In this document: positions 1-8,149 of the stretch, in pieces
Numbering within the stretch: the first letter of the stretch is position 1
Layout: each line of letters starts with the position of its first letter
Source: Rhodobacter sp.
GTDB lineage: Bacteria > Pseudomonadota > Alphaproteobacteria > Rhodobacterales > Rhodobacteraceae
Assembly (NCBI GenBank): GCA_022340385.1
Contig: JAJDOB010000120.1
Coordinates: 1 to 33,394, forward strand
DNA length: 33,394 nt
Direction: 5' to 3'
Program-made: the position numbers and the translations under genes
The notes under the pieces: model-generated
What the model was told of the DNA's origin: nothing
Database searches by the model: none
Seen by the model: the letters and a program-made list of their open reading frames with translations, nothing else

Positions 1-14
1 GAAAGGAGCCATCA

Positions 15-437
15 ATGTCAGAACCACATGCGCAGTTCATCTACAAAACTTATGAAGAAGGAAAGGCGCGCCGCTACGGGCTGATGTTCTCGGTCAACGG
101 CGGGGCCTTTGCGATACTTTCGCTATGGGTGCAGAATTGCAAGACGGCCGGGCAGGACGCAGTGCCGGCAACGACGGTGATTTTCGGCGATCTGATGCTT
201 TGGCATATCGCCGTCGGGCTGGCGGCCTTCTCGGCGCTCATGGCCCTGGACATGTGGAAATTCGGCGCAGGACGCGCGCGCGAACTGGACGAACTGGGCG
301 AGTTGGGCGGGGAAACCAGGATATTCCAGCCCGTCGGCAAGGCCGTGCTTGTGCTGGTATCGGCATTGCTGGTGTTGGGCTGGCTGGCGGGCGGCGGTGT
401 CGGCTCTGCCATCGCGCAACTGTGCCGGGTCAGCTGA
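15..437 (+). CDS. small integral membrane protein of unknown function
   Basis: The 140-residue product is not a family I recognise. It has three hydrophobic stretches, at about residues 22–40, 58–80 and 108–134, separated by a charged loop rich in Arg, Glu and Asp (about 82–100), so it is probably an inner-membrane protein with three spans. There is no signal peptide. The ATG follows a strong Shine–Dalgarno (AAAGGAG at 2–8), which fixes the start. The gene converges on rnc: the two stop codons lie within 430–437, so the coding regions overlap by 8 bp. In many relatives era follows rnc; here this unrelated opposite-strand gene sits there instead. Nothing in the sequence points to a substrate or partner. 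Confidence 0.75.
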   Translation: MSEPHAQFIYKTYEEGKARRYGLMFSVNGGAFAILSLWVQNCKTAGQDAVPATTVIFGDLMLWHIAVGLAAFSALMALDMWKFGAGRARELDELGELGGETRIFQPVGKAVLVLVSALLVLGWLAGGGVGSAIAQLCRVS

Positions 438-1107
438 CCCTGGCCAGCAGCGTTTGCGCGGCGGCCTGTTCCGCCTGGCGCTTGGATCTTGCGCTGGCCT
501 GCGCGCTTTCACCGGAACCCAGCCGGGCCTCGATGGTGAAAACCGGGGCGTGGTCCGGCCCGTCGCGCGATATTTCACTGTAGACCGGCGGCGTCTGTCC
601 CTGCGCCTGCGCCCATTCCTGCAACGCGGTCTTTGGGTCGCGGGCATCGTCCTTCACGGTTGCGATGCGCTTGCCCCAGGCCCGCAGGATCACCTTTTGC
701 GCGGCGCTGAATCCGGCATCCAGATAGACGGCGGCGATCACCGCCTCCATCGCGTCGCCCAGCAGCGCCGCCTTGCGCCGCCCGCCCGACAGCATCTCTG
801 ATCGACCCAGCCGCAGCACGTCGCCCAGGCCCAGCTCGCCCGCCACCTCGGCGCAGGTTTCCTTGCGCACCAGCGCGTTGAATCGCGGGGCCAGCTTGCC
901 TTCGGCCGCCTCGGGGTCTGCCGCCAGCAACGCCTCTGCCATCACCAGCCCAAGCACCCGGTCGCCCAGAAACTCCAGCCGCTGGTTGTCGGGGCGCGTA
1001 CTGGTTGAAAGCGACGGGTGGGTCAGCGCCTCTACCATCAGGGACGGGCTGCCAAACCGGTGTCCCAACCGGTCGCAGAATGCCGAAACCTCTGTCGAAA
1101 GTTTCAC
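430..1107 (-). CDS. rnc: ribonuclease III
   Basis: RNase III cleaves double-stranded RNA in rRNA precursor processing and mRNA/sRNA turnover. The 225-residue product has the signature [13 protein letters not shown] at 41–53 (acidic residues E45 and D49), a second acidic pair D118/E121 in the [17 protein letters not shown] segment, and a C-terminal double-stranded RNA-binding domain from about residue 152. The length is normal for the family. Translation starts at GTG (1107), overlapping the lepB stop codon as GTGA, with an AAGGGAA ribosome-binding site upstream, so it is coupled to lepB. It is the last gene of the minus-strand block pdxJ–acpS–lepB–rnc. The usual downstream partner era is not present. 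Confidence 0.97.
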   Translation of the reverse strand: MKLSTEVSAFCDRLGHRFGSPSLMVEALTHPSLSTSTRPDNQRLEFLGDRVLGLVMAEALLAADPEAAEGKLAPRFNALVRKETCAEVAGELGLGDVLRLGRSEMLSGGRRKAALLGDAMEAVIAAVYLDAGFSAAQKVILRAWGKRIATVKDDARDPKTALQEWAQAQGQTPPVYSEISRDGPDHAPVFTIEARLGSGESAQASARSKRQAEQAAAQTLLARVS

Positions 1108-1895
1108 TCGATTCCCTTGAAAAACCGATCAGACCTCCAGGTCCAGAAATACAGCATCGAGCGCCCGGCAGAGGAAAACATGATGCGATCCGCGCGGCCG
1201 ATCAGGTTCTCGAACGGGACATAGCCGACACCATTGGGCTGTTTCACCCGGCTGTCGGTGGAATTGTCGCGGTTGTCGCCCATGAAGAAGAAATGCCCCT
1301 CTGGCACCGTGAACACGCCGGTGTTGTCGGTTTGCGGGGCGTTGCCGATGTTGAGGATCGAATGGCTGGGGCCGCCCGGGATCGCCTCTATGAATTTCTC
1401 TTTCTCGCAGATCGCGCCCAGCCCGACCGCGCCGTTGGAACAGCGCGGCTCGTTGCCGACCGGGCCCTGCTTTTCGAACACCTCGGTAAAGACACCATCG
1501 GGGGTTTGCTTGGCTTCCTGTCCGTTGATGAACAGCACGCCGTCCTTCATCTGGATCTTGTCGCCCGGCAGGCCGATCGCCCGCTTGATGAAGTCGGCGC
1601 CAGAGACCGGATGACGGAACACCACGACATCGCCGCGCTGCGGTTCGCTGCCCAGAATACGCCCTGAAAACGGGCACATGGAGAACGGGCAGGAGTATTT
1701 CGAATAGCCGTAGGCCATCTTGTTGACGAACAGGAAATCACCGATCAGCAGCGTGTCTTTCATCGACCCGGACGGGATCCAGAACGGCTGGAAGAACAGC
1801 GTCCGGAACACGCCCGCGATCAGCAGTGCATAGACGATCGTCTTGATCGTCTCGACGATGCCGTCTTTCTTGTCGGCTTTGTCTGCCATACTCAT
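1104..1895 (-). CDS. lepB: signal peptidase I
   Basis: This membrane-anchored serine protease removes signal peptides from exported proteins on the outer face of the cytoplasmic membrane. The product has a short charged N-terminus and one hydrophobic anchor (about residues 14–35), then the family boxes in order: IPSGSM with the nucleophile Ser44, [11 protein letters not shown] with the general base Lys104, and [11 protein letters not shown] near residue 210. [11 protein letters not shown] segment at 69–78 gives a pair of cysteines in the periplasmic part. Two ATGs, at 1895 and 1889, are possible; the AGGA just upstream is spaced better for 1889, which would give 261 residues. It overlaps rnc by four bases. 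Confidence 0.96.
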   Translation of the reverse strand: MSMADKADKKDGIVETIKTIVYALLIAGVFRTLFFQPFWIPSGSMKDTLLIGDFLFVNKMAYGYSKYSCPFSMCPFSGRILGSEPQRGDVVVFRHPVSGADFIKRAIGLPGDKIQMKDGVLFINGQEAKQTPDGVFTEVFEKQGPVGNEPRCSNGAVGLGAICEKEKFIEAIPGGPSHSILNIGNAPQTDNTGVFTVPEGHFFFMGDNRDNSTDSRVKQPNGVGYVPFENLIGRADRIMFSSAGRSMLYFWTWRSDRFFKGIE

Positions 1896-1947
1896 TCCTG
1901 CCTCACATTTCGTTTGGGCTGTGTCATGGGCGCGTGGCGTGGCGGAG

Positions 1948-2349
1948 TCAAGCGATGGGGCGGGCCTCGATCACCACGAATGCCTGCGCCCAGGGGTGGT
2001 CATCGGTCAGGGTGACGTGAATGATCGCCTCGTAACCCGCTGGTGTCATGGACGAAAGCCGCTCTGCCGCCCAGCCGGTCACGGCCATCTGCGGCTGGCC
2101 CGTGCGCAGATTCGTGACCGCCATGTCCTTCCACGAGATACCCATGCGCAATCCGGTGCCAAGCGCCTTCGAGCACGCCTCTTTCGCGGCCCAGCGCTTG
2201 GCGTAAGTACCTGCGGTGTCACGCCTTTTCTCGGCCTTTTTCTGCTCGGTCTCGGTGAAGACGCGATTGCGGAACCGGTCGCCGAACCGCTCCAGCGTTC
2301 TCTCGATCCGCTCGATATTCGCCAGATCCGTGCCGATGCCGAGGATCAT
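1948..2349 (-). CDS. acpS: holo-[acyl-carrier-protein] synthase
   Basis: AcpS transfers 4'-phosphopantetheine from CoA to the serine of apo-acyl carrier protein, activating fatty acid synthesis. The product (133 residues from this start) opens with [15 protein letters not shown], the family N-terminus with the metal-binding Asp8, and contains [10 protein letters not shown] and [15 protein letters not shown], the second conserved motif with its catalytic Glu. An upstream in-frame start would add 11 residues that do not fit the family; the ATG at 2349 has an AGGG seven bases upstream. It lies 52 bp before lepB on the same strand. In the usual order it would follow pdxJ closely, but here 4.2 kb of other DNA separates them. 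Confidence 0.95.
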   Translation of the reverse strand: MILGIGTDLANIERIERTLERFGDRFRNRVFTETEQKKAEKRRDTAGTYAKRWAAKEACSKALGTGLRMGISWKDMAVTNLRTGQPQMAVTGWAAERLSSMTPAGYEAIIHVTLTDDHPWAQAFVVIEARPIA

Positions 2350-2420
2350 GCACAGGCCCTGGCAAAGCGGCTGGAATTGCATCGGAAATTCATCGGGCCC
2401 TCATCGGATTGTGCGTCGCC

Positions 2421-2879
2421 TCAGGGCAATTCGAACTTCGGCGTGATCGTGCCCGAAGCCTGATTGATCGTCACCCCCAGCAGCGCGTCGTCGAAGCCGC
2501 CGGTTTCGGGCGCGTAAAGCCGGGTGGGCACCCACACGGTCAGGCCGGTCGCCGGGTCATAGCTGGCCCTGATCTGATCGAACTGCATCCCGGCAAAGCC
2601 GATGCCCCCATCGCCCTCGGCCACGATCCCGCAATTGCGTTCGCCAAGCTCGTTATAGGGCGGCGCGATCACCATCAGGTAGAACGCGCCGGCAGCGGGT
2701 TCGACGGTATCCAGCAGGGTCACGCGGATCTCGCCGTTTGCAAAGGTCCGGGTGCTGGATTGCCAGGGTTCAGGGATGTTGCGGGCCGACGCCTGCCAGC
2801 CGCTGCATTCGATCACCGTCAGCGCGGCGGCGGGCAAAGGGGCCATCAGGGCTGTGGCGGTCAACAGGGCGCGGATCAT
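2421..2879 (-). CDS. small exported protein of unknown function
   Basis: The 152-residue product starts with a clear signal peptide (MIRALLTATALMAPLPAAA, cleavage near residue 19) and has two cysteines in the mature part (in VIECSGW and ERNCGIV), which could form a disulfide in the periplasm. I do not recognise the family. The start at 2879 has CGAGG seven bases upstream, and this ribosome-binding site lies in one arm of a 9-bp inverted repeat. The codons for roughly residues 17–65 are duplicated, at about 94% identity, near 5.6 kb as a broken copy. The gene is in line with acpS, 71 bp upstream of it, so it may be an original operon member, with the Hint cassette inserted on its 5' side; this last point is inference. 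Confidence 0.75.
   Translation of the reverse strand: MIRALLTATALMAPLPAAALTVIECSGWQASARNIPEPWQSSTRTFANGEIRVTLLDTVEPAAGAFYLMVIAPPYNELGERNCGIVAEGDGGIGFAGMQFDQIRASYDPATGLTVWVPTRLYAPETGGFDDALLGVTINQASGTITPKFELP
2685..2830. repeat. 146-bp direct repeat, copy A (inside the intact exported-protein gene)
   Basis: This segment matches 5610–5755 in the same orientation without gaps, with 8 mismatches by my count. It lies inside the intact exported-protein gene, from about codon 17 to codon 65. A further 26 bp (2925–2950) match 5754–5779 with four mismatches; the 94 bp between the two matching blocks exist only in copy A. The two copies bracket the Hint gene. Confidence 0.9.
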
Positions 2880-2881
2880 CG

Positions 2882-2915
2882 GAAACCTCGTTCGCTGGGT
2901 AGTGACCGAGGTTTC
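2882..2915 (-). promoter_or_regulatory. inverted repeat covering the ribosome-binding site of the exported-protein gene
   Basis: GAAACCTCG (2882–2890) and CGAGGTTTC (2907–2915) are perfect 9-bp inverted repeats separated by 16 bp. In the minus-strand transcript the 3' arm contains the CGAGG ribosome-binding site, two bases before the ATG region of the 152-residue gene, so a hairpin would hide it. It could also be a protein-binding operator. This segment is missing from the broken copy at 5.6 kb. Confidence 0.5.
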
Positions 2916-3366
2916 GCACGCGGTGGAAGGTTTGGCAAACAAGGTTGTGCAGGCGAATATCGCCAGGCGTTGCCCGGCAGCCGGAGCGCCCGGGGGCATG
3001 AGATCCGTTGTTCGCAGTTTCGGCCAACCCGGCCGCAATGCGCAGGCTGCGAAACTTCACACCGCGAAGCGGCCCCGCCATGATCGGCACCGTGACTGCG
3101 CGCGCGTTGCCCAGCCCCGAACGGTTGGCTCCGGATGTTCCCGATCTTCTGCCCTGCCATGAAACCATGCCATCGACAGTGCTGAAACTGTCTAAAAATG
3201 ACCCCATTTTTCGATGGATCTTCACGGTTGAAACTCCATTCCCCCGTAGAAAGTCGCCTCGTAGCGTGACGTTCGGGGATTGAATCCCGGGCGCCATGTT
3301 GCAGTTCGTGGCGGTCACAGGGGGTCTGCATCCTCTGCGCCGCAACAATTGAGACAGGGGTGCGCC
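2916..3366. other. 451-bp intergenic region with an A/T-rich hairpin
   Basis: Together with the inverted repeat next to it, this separates the divergent exported-protein and Hint genes. No convincing coding region is seen: open frames here have no supported start and resemble no family. Positions 3194–3200 (AAAAATG) and 3205–3211 (CATTTTT) form a perfect 7-bp inverted repeat with a 4-base loop. The string around it (TGTCTAAAAATGACCCCATT) recalls the ends of some IS21-type elements, but no transposase is present. The Hint gene promoter presumably lies downstream of this; I cannot define it. Confidence 0.35.
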
Positions 3367-5547
3367 ATGGCCACGACATTCGACGTATTCTACCTCGGCA
3401 CCGGGCCGTCGATTGACCCGACCGAGGGCAACAGCACCAGCGAAAATGCCAGCGCGCTGGTCGGCCAGACCTATGGTTCTGCAGGGGATCCGCTTGTCGG
3501 TCACATCAGCAGCTTTTCCCCCGGAAGCACCGGATTTGGTAGCGGCGATTCCACGCGATACGATACCAACAACAACGCATCCAGCGATACGTTCAGCCTC
3601 GACGGCGGCGCCGACCAGACGGTTGATGGCCTTGCGATCTACAACGCCACGATCACCTACATTGATGGCACCACGGCCACGATCACGGCGGTGATTCTTC
3701 AGGATACGGCCGGCAATCTTTATCTGGCACCCGAATTCTCGTACAATTCCGATCAGGCCTCGTTAGAGGCCCAGCCGATCCGGTCCCTGACGCTGGATAG
3801 TGTCAGGGTGGCACCCTCCGGCCTTACGGCAGACCGCGATGACGCCAATTACGATACCTCTGATGGCATCGTCGATGGCACCAGCGGCAACGACACCATG
3901 GGAGATGGCTATACCGACGCTGACGGCGACCAGATCACCGCCAATGACGATCAGGTCGCAGCCGGGGCCGGCAATGATACAGTCGACGCCGGAAGCGGCA
4001 ATGACACGGTCGATGGCGGAACTGGCGGTGACAGCCTTATAGGCGGCGCGGGAGACGACAGCCTGATCGGTGGTGACGGCAATGACACACTGCAAGGCGA
4101 TGGGTCGGGCGAAGTCTCGAACCAGATCACCAATGGCGGCTTTGATACCGGCACGTCAGGCTGGACACGTACCGGAAATGTCGACTGGGACGCGGGCTTT
4201 GTCACGCTCAACGTAGACAGTGGATCAGGCACCCTCAGCTATGGCTCTGCCCTGACCGGCCTTGATGCGGGCGACAGTGTCAACGGCACCGGCCAGATCT
4301 AGTTGGACTTTCACTGGGCCAATGGCTCCCCCGATCTCATCGGCATGACCACCGTCGATGTGCAGATCGACGGCGTCACCTATGCCACGATCGAAACCGG
4401 CGGTCAGAACGGATCGACGGCGACCGTCACCTATCTGAACGGCGCGTCCGGCGACAAACCGACGGTGACTGTCAGCACATGGGAAACGATCACCATAGAT
4501 CTGCCCGCGGACGTGTCGTCGTCAGGTACGCTCAGTTTCGTGGTCGATGCCGCCAGCCAGAATGCCCGCGACGATATCTGGATCGACAATGTTGCGGTGC
4601 TGACAACGTCTTCCGGGGCGGGTGACGATGTCCTGACCGGTGGCGACGGCGATGACATCTTCGTCTACGCGCCCGGTGACGGCAACGACACCATCACTGA
4701 TTTCAATACAGGCAACACTGGCGCGCTGAACGACGGCGATGCGAACAACAACGATTTCATCGACCTTTCGGGTTTTTACGACCACATCTCCGAACTCCAT
4801 GCCGATCAGGCCGACGACGGTATCCTCAACCAGTCCAACGACGGGGTCGACGGGGTCGATTATTCGGACAATGACCAATTCGGCAGCGGCTCGCTTACCT
4901 TTACCGGTGCCAGCGCCGACGGATCATTCTTTACCGTCGAAAACACCAATGTCGTCTGCTTCACCTCTGGCACAGCGATCCGAACGCCCCACGGCAATGT
5001 CCTTATCGACGATCTGCGCGTCGGCGATCTGGTTGTGACGATGGGCAACGGCCCACAGCCGATCCGCTGGATCGGGCGCAGGCATCTGGACCGGCGTGCG
5101 TTGCTGGCCAGGCCCGAATTGCGCCCGGTCCTGATCCGAAAACAGGTTCTGGGTGCGCAGCGCGATCTGCTGGTCTCGCCGCAACACGGGATTCTGCTGG
5201 GGTGCGATCACCTGGTCCGCGCCAAGCACCTGATCAACGCGCCCGGGTCACGGGTCCGCATCGCTTTGGGCCGAAAATCCGTCACCTACATCCACTTGAT
5301 GTTCGACGCGCATCAGATCGTCCTTGCCGAGGGCGTACCGTCAGAGAGTTTCTACCCCGGCCCGATGGCCCAGCGCATGGTCGATTCCACCGCCCATGGC
5401 GAACTGGCCACGCTGTTCCCCGAAGTTTTCGCGCCGCAGGCAGACAAGGTCTCGGTGGCACGAAGCTACGGCGGCACGGCGCGCGATTTTCTGGCGCACA
5501 AGGCCGTCGCTGCCCGGTTTGACCATCGCCAGCATGTAATGGGGTGA
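3367..5547 (+). pseudogene. RTX/Hint-domain secreted protein gene interrupted by an amber codon
   Basis: Reading one frame from the ATG at 3367 (GACAGGGG upstream) to 5547 gives 726 positions, with one TAG at 4300–4302 as codon 312. Both sides of the stop read smoothly in the same frame, so it looks like a nonsense mutation or sequencing error in a once-intact gene. Domains in order: a β-rich N-terminal part, about five RTX-like calcium-binding nonapeptides (GGxGxDxLx type, codons about 195–243), a carbohydrate-binding-like β domain crossed by the stop (about 250–415), a second RTX patch (GAGDDVLTGGDGDDIFVY), and a C-terminal Hint_2 (hedgehog/intein) domain beginning at VVCFTSGTAIRTPHG, with Cys at codon 531. 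There is no N-terminal signal peptide, as usual for type I secreted RTX proteins. If the stop is real, the Hint domain is not made. Function otherwise unknown. Confidence 0.85.
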
Positions 5548-5600
5548 TTGCCGCGCATCCCGATGCAAGCGCCCCGACCATGGCGGGTCACGAAAGACAG

Positions 5601-5779
5601 CTACGGTTTCGCGCCGGCAGCGGGTTCGACGGTATCGGGCAGGATCACGCGGATCTCGCCGTTTGCAAGGGTCCGGGCGCTGGACTGCCAGGGTTCAGGG
5701 ATGTTGCGGGTCGACGCCTGCCAGCCGCCGCATTCGATCACCGTCAGCGCGGCGGAAGGTCTGGCAAATTGGGTTGTGC
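5601..5779 (-). pseudogene. broken second copy of the exported-protein gene (direct repeat, copy B)
   Basis: Positions 5610–5755 match 2685–2830 at about 94%. Read on the minus strand the copy keeps the frame and would encode residues equivalent to about 17–65 of the 152-residue exported protein, including IECGGWQAS and EPWQSSART, and then ends at a TAG (5601–5603). The start codon, signal peptide and leader hairpin are gone because of a 94-bp deletion between GCGG-containing ends, and the 3' two thirds are absent. The differences from copy A are spread through it and mostly conservative for the protein, so it looks like a diverged allele rather than a fresh tandem duplicate. Confidence 0.85.
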
Positions 5780-5858
5780 GTGCGGGTAGAGGACAAACAG
5801 AGGGGAAGTAAGTATGCCGTGCGGTGCGAAACCGTCATTCGGCCAGCATGAGAAATCA

Positions 5859-5892
5859 TGGTACTCTGATTGAAAGTCAACACGGAGTACCA
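5859..5892 (+). promoter_or_regulatory. inverted repeat over the leader and ribosome-binding site of the PNPOx-fold gene
   Basis: TGGTACTC (5859–5866) and GAGTACCA (5885–5892) are perfect 8-bp inverted repeats with an 18-bp spacer. The second arm overlaps the CGGAG ribosome-binding site of the gene starting at 5896. It could be an operator for a dimeric repressor, or an mRNA hairpin that limits ribosome access. Confidence 0.5.
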
Positions 5893-5895
5893 ACC

Positions 5896-6489
5896 ATGCC
5901 AGATCAATCGACCAGCATGTATCACGACGGTCATCGCGAACTGCAGGACAAGTTTGACGGCCGCCGAATGGCGGATGCGTTGGAAAAGCACCGGCGGCTT
6001 TCCGAGTTTCGCGAGCAGGATATCGGCTTTATCGAGAATGTTGAGTTCTTCTTCATCGCCACCGCATATGGACAAAGCGTCGACTGTTCCTTTCGGGGTG
6101 GTGCACCTGGGTTTGTGAGAGTTACCGGCCCGGCGCGTTTGGAGTGGTCGGATTTTGACGGCAACTCCATGTACCGTAGCCTCGGCAATGTTCTGAAATC
6201 ATCTCGAATAGGACTGCTATTCATTGAATTTGGGGCGAAGCCCAGACGTTTGCGAGTCAATGGCAGTTGCGCTCTGGTGGATGGTCCGACACCCGACGGC
6301 CACAAGATGACAGTCCGAGTCGATGCTGACGAGATTTTTCCGAATTGTCCGCGCTATATCCCTGATCTGACCAAAGCCGCGGCTTCCCCGTTCATCCCGG
6401 ACGGGACCGGGGCCAGCGCCAAGCCGGACTGGAAAAACGCTGATGACTTGCGGGAATCGCTTCCGGAAAATGACCCACACGGCGCGTAG
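5896..6489 (+). CDS. pyridoxamine 5'-phosphate oxidase-fold (flavin-binding) family protein
   Basis: The 197-residue product fits the PNPOx-like split-barrel family, which binds FMN (or F420 or haem in some members): FFIATAYGQSVDCSFRGGAPGFVRV is the usual strand–loop pattern, followed by GNVLKSSRIGLLFIEF and RLRVNGSCALV. Its substrate cannot be told from sequence. It is not a typical PdxH, so its closeness to pdxJ should not be taken as a B6 link. The ATG at 5896 has ACGGAG eight bases upstream; earlier in-frame starts have no such site and fall inside the inverted repeat. Its base composition and codons look less GC-rich than the flanking housekeeping genes, which suggests transfer. It converges on pdxJ across 133 bp with no obvious terminator. 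Confidence 0.8.
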   Translation: MPDQSTSMYHDGHRELQDKFDGRRMADALEKHRRLSEFREQDIGFIENVEFFFIATAYGQSVDCSFRGGAPGFVRVTGPARLEWSDFDGNSMYRSLGNVLKSSRIGLLFIEFGAKPRRLRVNGSCALVDGPTPDGHKMTVRVDADEIFPNCPRYIPDLTKAAASPFIPDGTGASAKPDWKNADDLRESLPENDPHGA

Positions 6490-6622
6490 CAACGGCACCG
6501 CTCGTTGATATGCGGGACGGGTCCGCAATGGGCGCGACCCTGACGAGCAGCCCCCCCCTGCGCGCGCATCTGTGGACCGGACTGTCGGACGGGACGCGGG
6601 GGCAAACCAATCCGGCGACGGA

Positions 6623-7396
6623 TCAGGCGACGGCGCTTTGGGTGCGGGCTTCGTCCATCAGGCTGCGCATTTCACGGATCGCCGGGTCCAGACCCAGGAA
6701 GATCGCCTCGCCGATCAGGAAATGGCCGATGTTCAGTTCCATCACTTCGGGGAAGGCGGCGACCGGCTTGACGGTGTCATAGGTCAGGCCGTGACCGACA
6801 TGCACCTCGAGCCCAAGCGAATGGGCAAAGGCGGACATGTCGCGCAGGCGGTGCAGTTCGGCGGTGCTTTGGGCGAATTTGCCCTCTGCATGAAGGTCGC
6901 AATAGGCCCCGGCGTGCAGTTCGACGACTTCCGCGCCGATCCGGTGCGCCGCTTCGATCTGGGCGCGGTCGGCGGCGATGAAGATCGACACCCGGCAACC
7001 GGCCTCGCGCAGCGGGGCGATGAAATGTGCAAGATGGTTTTCCTCGCGCCGCACCTCCAGCCCGCCTTCGGTTGTCCGCTCTTCGCGTTTTTCCGGCACC
7101 AGGCAAACCGCGTGCGGTCTGTGACGCAGGGCGATCGCCTGCATTTCCGGGGTTGCGGCCATCTCAAAGTTCAGCGGCAGCGTCAGCGCGTCCATCAGAC
7201 GCTCGATGTCATCGTCCGAGATATGGCGGCGGTCTTCGCGCAGATGCGCGGTGATGCCATCGGCGCCCGCGGTCTCTGCGATCTTCGCGGCTCGGATCGG
7301 ATCGGGGTAGTCGCCGCCGCGGGCATTGCGCACGGTGGCGACATGGTCGATGTTCACACCCAGCCGAAGCTTTCCCAAGGGCGATGTCAGGGCCAT
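6623..7396 (-). CDS. pdxJ: pyridoxine 5'-phosphate synthase
   Basis: PdxJ condenses 1-deoxy-D-xylulose 5-phosphate with 3-amino-2-oxopropyl phosphate to pyridoxine 5'-phosphate in vitamin B6 synthesis. The 257-residue product begins with KLRLGVNIDHVATVRNARGG, the characteristic N-terminus, followed by GADGITAHLREDRRHI with the active-site His/Arg segment, ELHAGAYCDLH and HVGHGLTYD. Length is normal. The ATG at 7396 is preceded by AAAGGA. It lies 75 bp downstream of the DUF2062 gene on the same strand. In close relatives acpS follows; here an accessory region intervenes. Confidence 0.97.
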   Translation of the reverse strand: MALTSPLGKLRLGVNIDHVATVRNARGGDYPDPIRAAKIAETAGADGITAHLREDRRHISDDDIERLMDALTLPLNFEMAATPEMQAIALRHRPHAVCLVPEKREERTTEGGLEVRREENHLAHFIAPLREAGCRVSIFIAADRAQIEAAHRIGAEVVELHAGAYCDLHAEGKFAQSTAELHRLRDMSAFAHSLGLEVHVGHGLTYDTVKPVAAFPEVMELNIGHFLIGEAIFLGLDPAIREMRSLMDEARTQSAVA

Positions 7397-7471
7397 CTGC
7401 GCAATCCTTTCTGCACGGTGGATTTGAGCGCGCAGTGTAAACTGATCGCGCGATAGGTCAATGATACGCCC

Positions 7472-8119
7472 CTAATCGGGGTTCACGGTGGCCCGGGTCT
7501 TTTCCAGCGCGGCGCGACGCTTTTCGAACCGGGCTTTCAGCTTTTTGATGCGGCGGTTCTGATAGGCCTGAACAGCGGCAAGCGTCAGTGAATAGGCGGT
7601 TATCGCGCATATGATTCCCGGCACGATGCCACCGACGATATAGGGGCGGAACAGCCGGAAATAAAAGCTGTGCAACCGATCCCAATGCGCGACCTCGTCG
7701 GTGAAGATCGCCTTGATATTCTGCCAAAGCTCGACCGAGGAGTCGCTGAACTGGGCGAACACGGCATGCAGCGGCAAATCCCCGTGCGTGCCCAGCATCC
7801 AGCTGCCCAGTTCCAGGCTGACAGCGGCGATGATCGGGAAGGTGATCGGATTGCCGAAGAATGTCGCCAGCAGCGCGGCCAGGATATTGGCCTGCATGAT
7901 GAAGGCCAGGATCGTGGCCAACAGGAAATGCAGACCGAAGAACGGCGTGAAACAGACGAACACCCCCGCAGCGACGCCACGCGCGATCTTGTGCGGCGGA
8001 TCGGGCAAACGGCGCAGCCGGTGCATGACATAGCTGACTGCCCGCCCCCACCCGCCCTTGGGATAGACCAGGTGCCCGATGGCCTGCAGCCAGGTGCGTG
8101 CATCGCGTCGCTTGAACAC
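7472..8119 (-). CDS. DUF2062 domain membrane protein
   Basis: The product, about 215 residues, matches the DUF2062 family: GVAAGVFVCFTPFFGLHF followed by a second hydrophobic segment with FFGNPITFPIIAAVSLELG, then a further membrane helix near residues 160–185 and a very basic C-terminus (RRIKKLKARFEKRRA). It is an inner-membrane protein with two or three spans; its role is not established. The longest frame begins at a TTG (8122), but the GTG at 8119 has AAGG eight bases upstream and is my choice. It starts 30 bp after rsh and probably shares its transcript. Confidence 0.85.
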   Translation of the reverse strand: MFKRRDARTWLQAIGHLVYPKGGWGRAVSYVMHRLRRLPDPPHKIARGVAAGVFVCFTPFFGLHFLLATILAFIMQANILAALLATFFGNPITFPIIAAVSLELGSWMLGTHGDLPLHAVFAQFSDSSVELWQNIKAIFTDEVAHWDRLHSFYFRLFRPYIVGGIVPGIICAITAYSLTLAAVQAYQNRRIKKLKARFEKRRAALEKTRATVNPD

Positions 8120-8149
8120 CAATTAAGCCTTACGTGTCTATTGTTACGG

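Noticed and set aside
3265-3296. A tRNA-like T-arm (CGGGGATTGAATCCCGG)
   Set aside because: No anticodon arm or acceptor stem pairs with it upstream, so it is not a tRNA gene, and a fragment of a tRNA attachment site cannot be supported.
4300-4302. Recoding of the amber codon (for example pyrrolysine)
   Set aside because: Pyrrolysine insertion is confined to a few methylamine-using organisms with dedicated genes, none of which is visible; a nonsense mutation is simpler.
5896-6489. Assigning the PNPOx-fold gene as PdxH because it is near pdxJ
   Set aside because: The sequence lacks the recognisable PdxH motifs, the gene is on the opposite strand with its own leader, and it lies in an inserted region.
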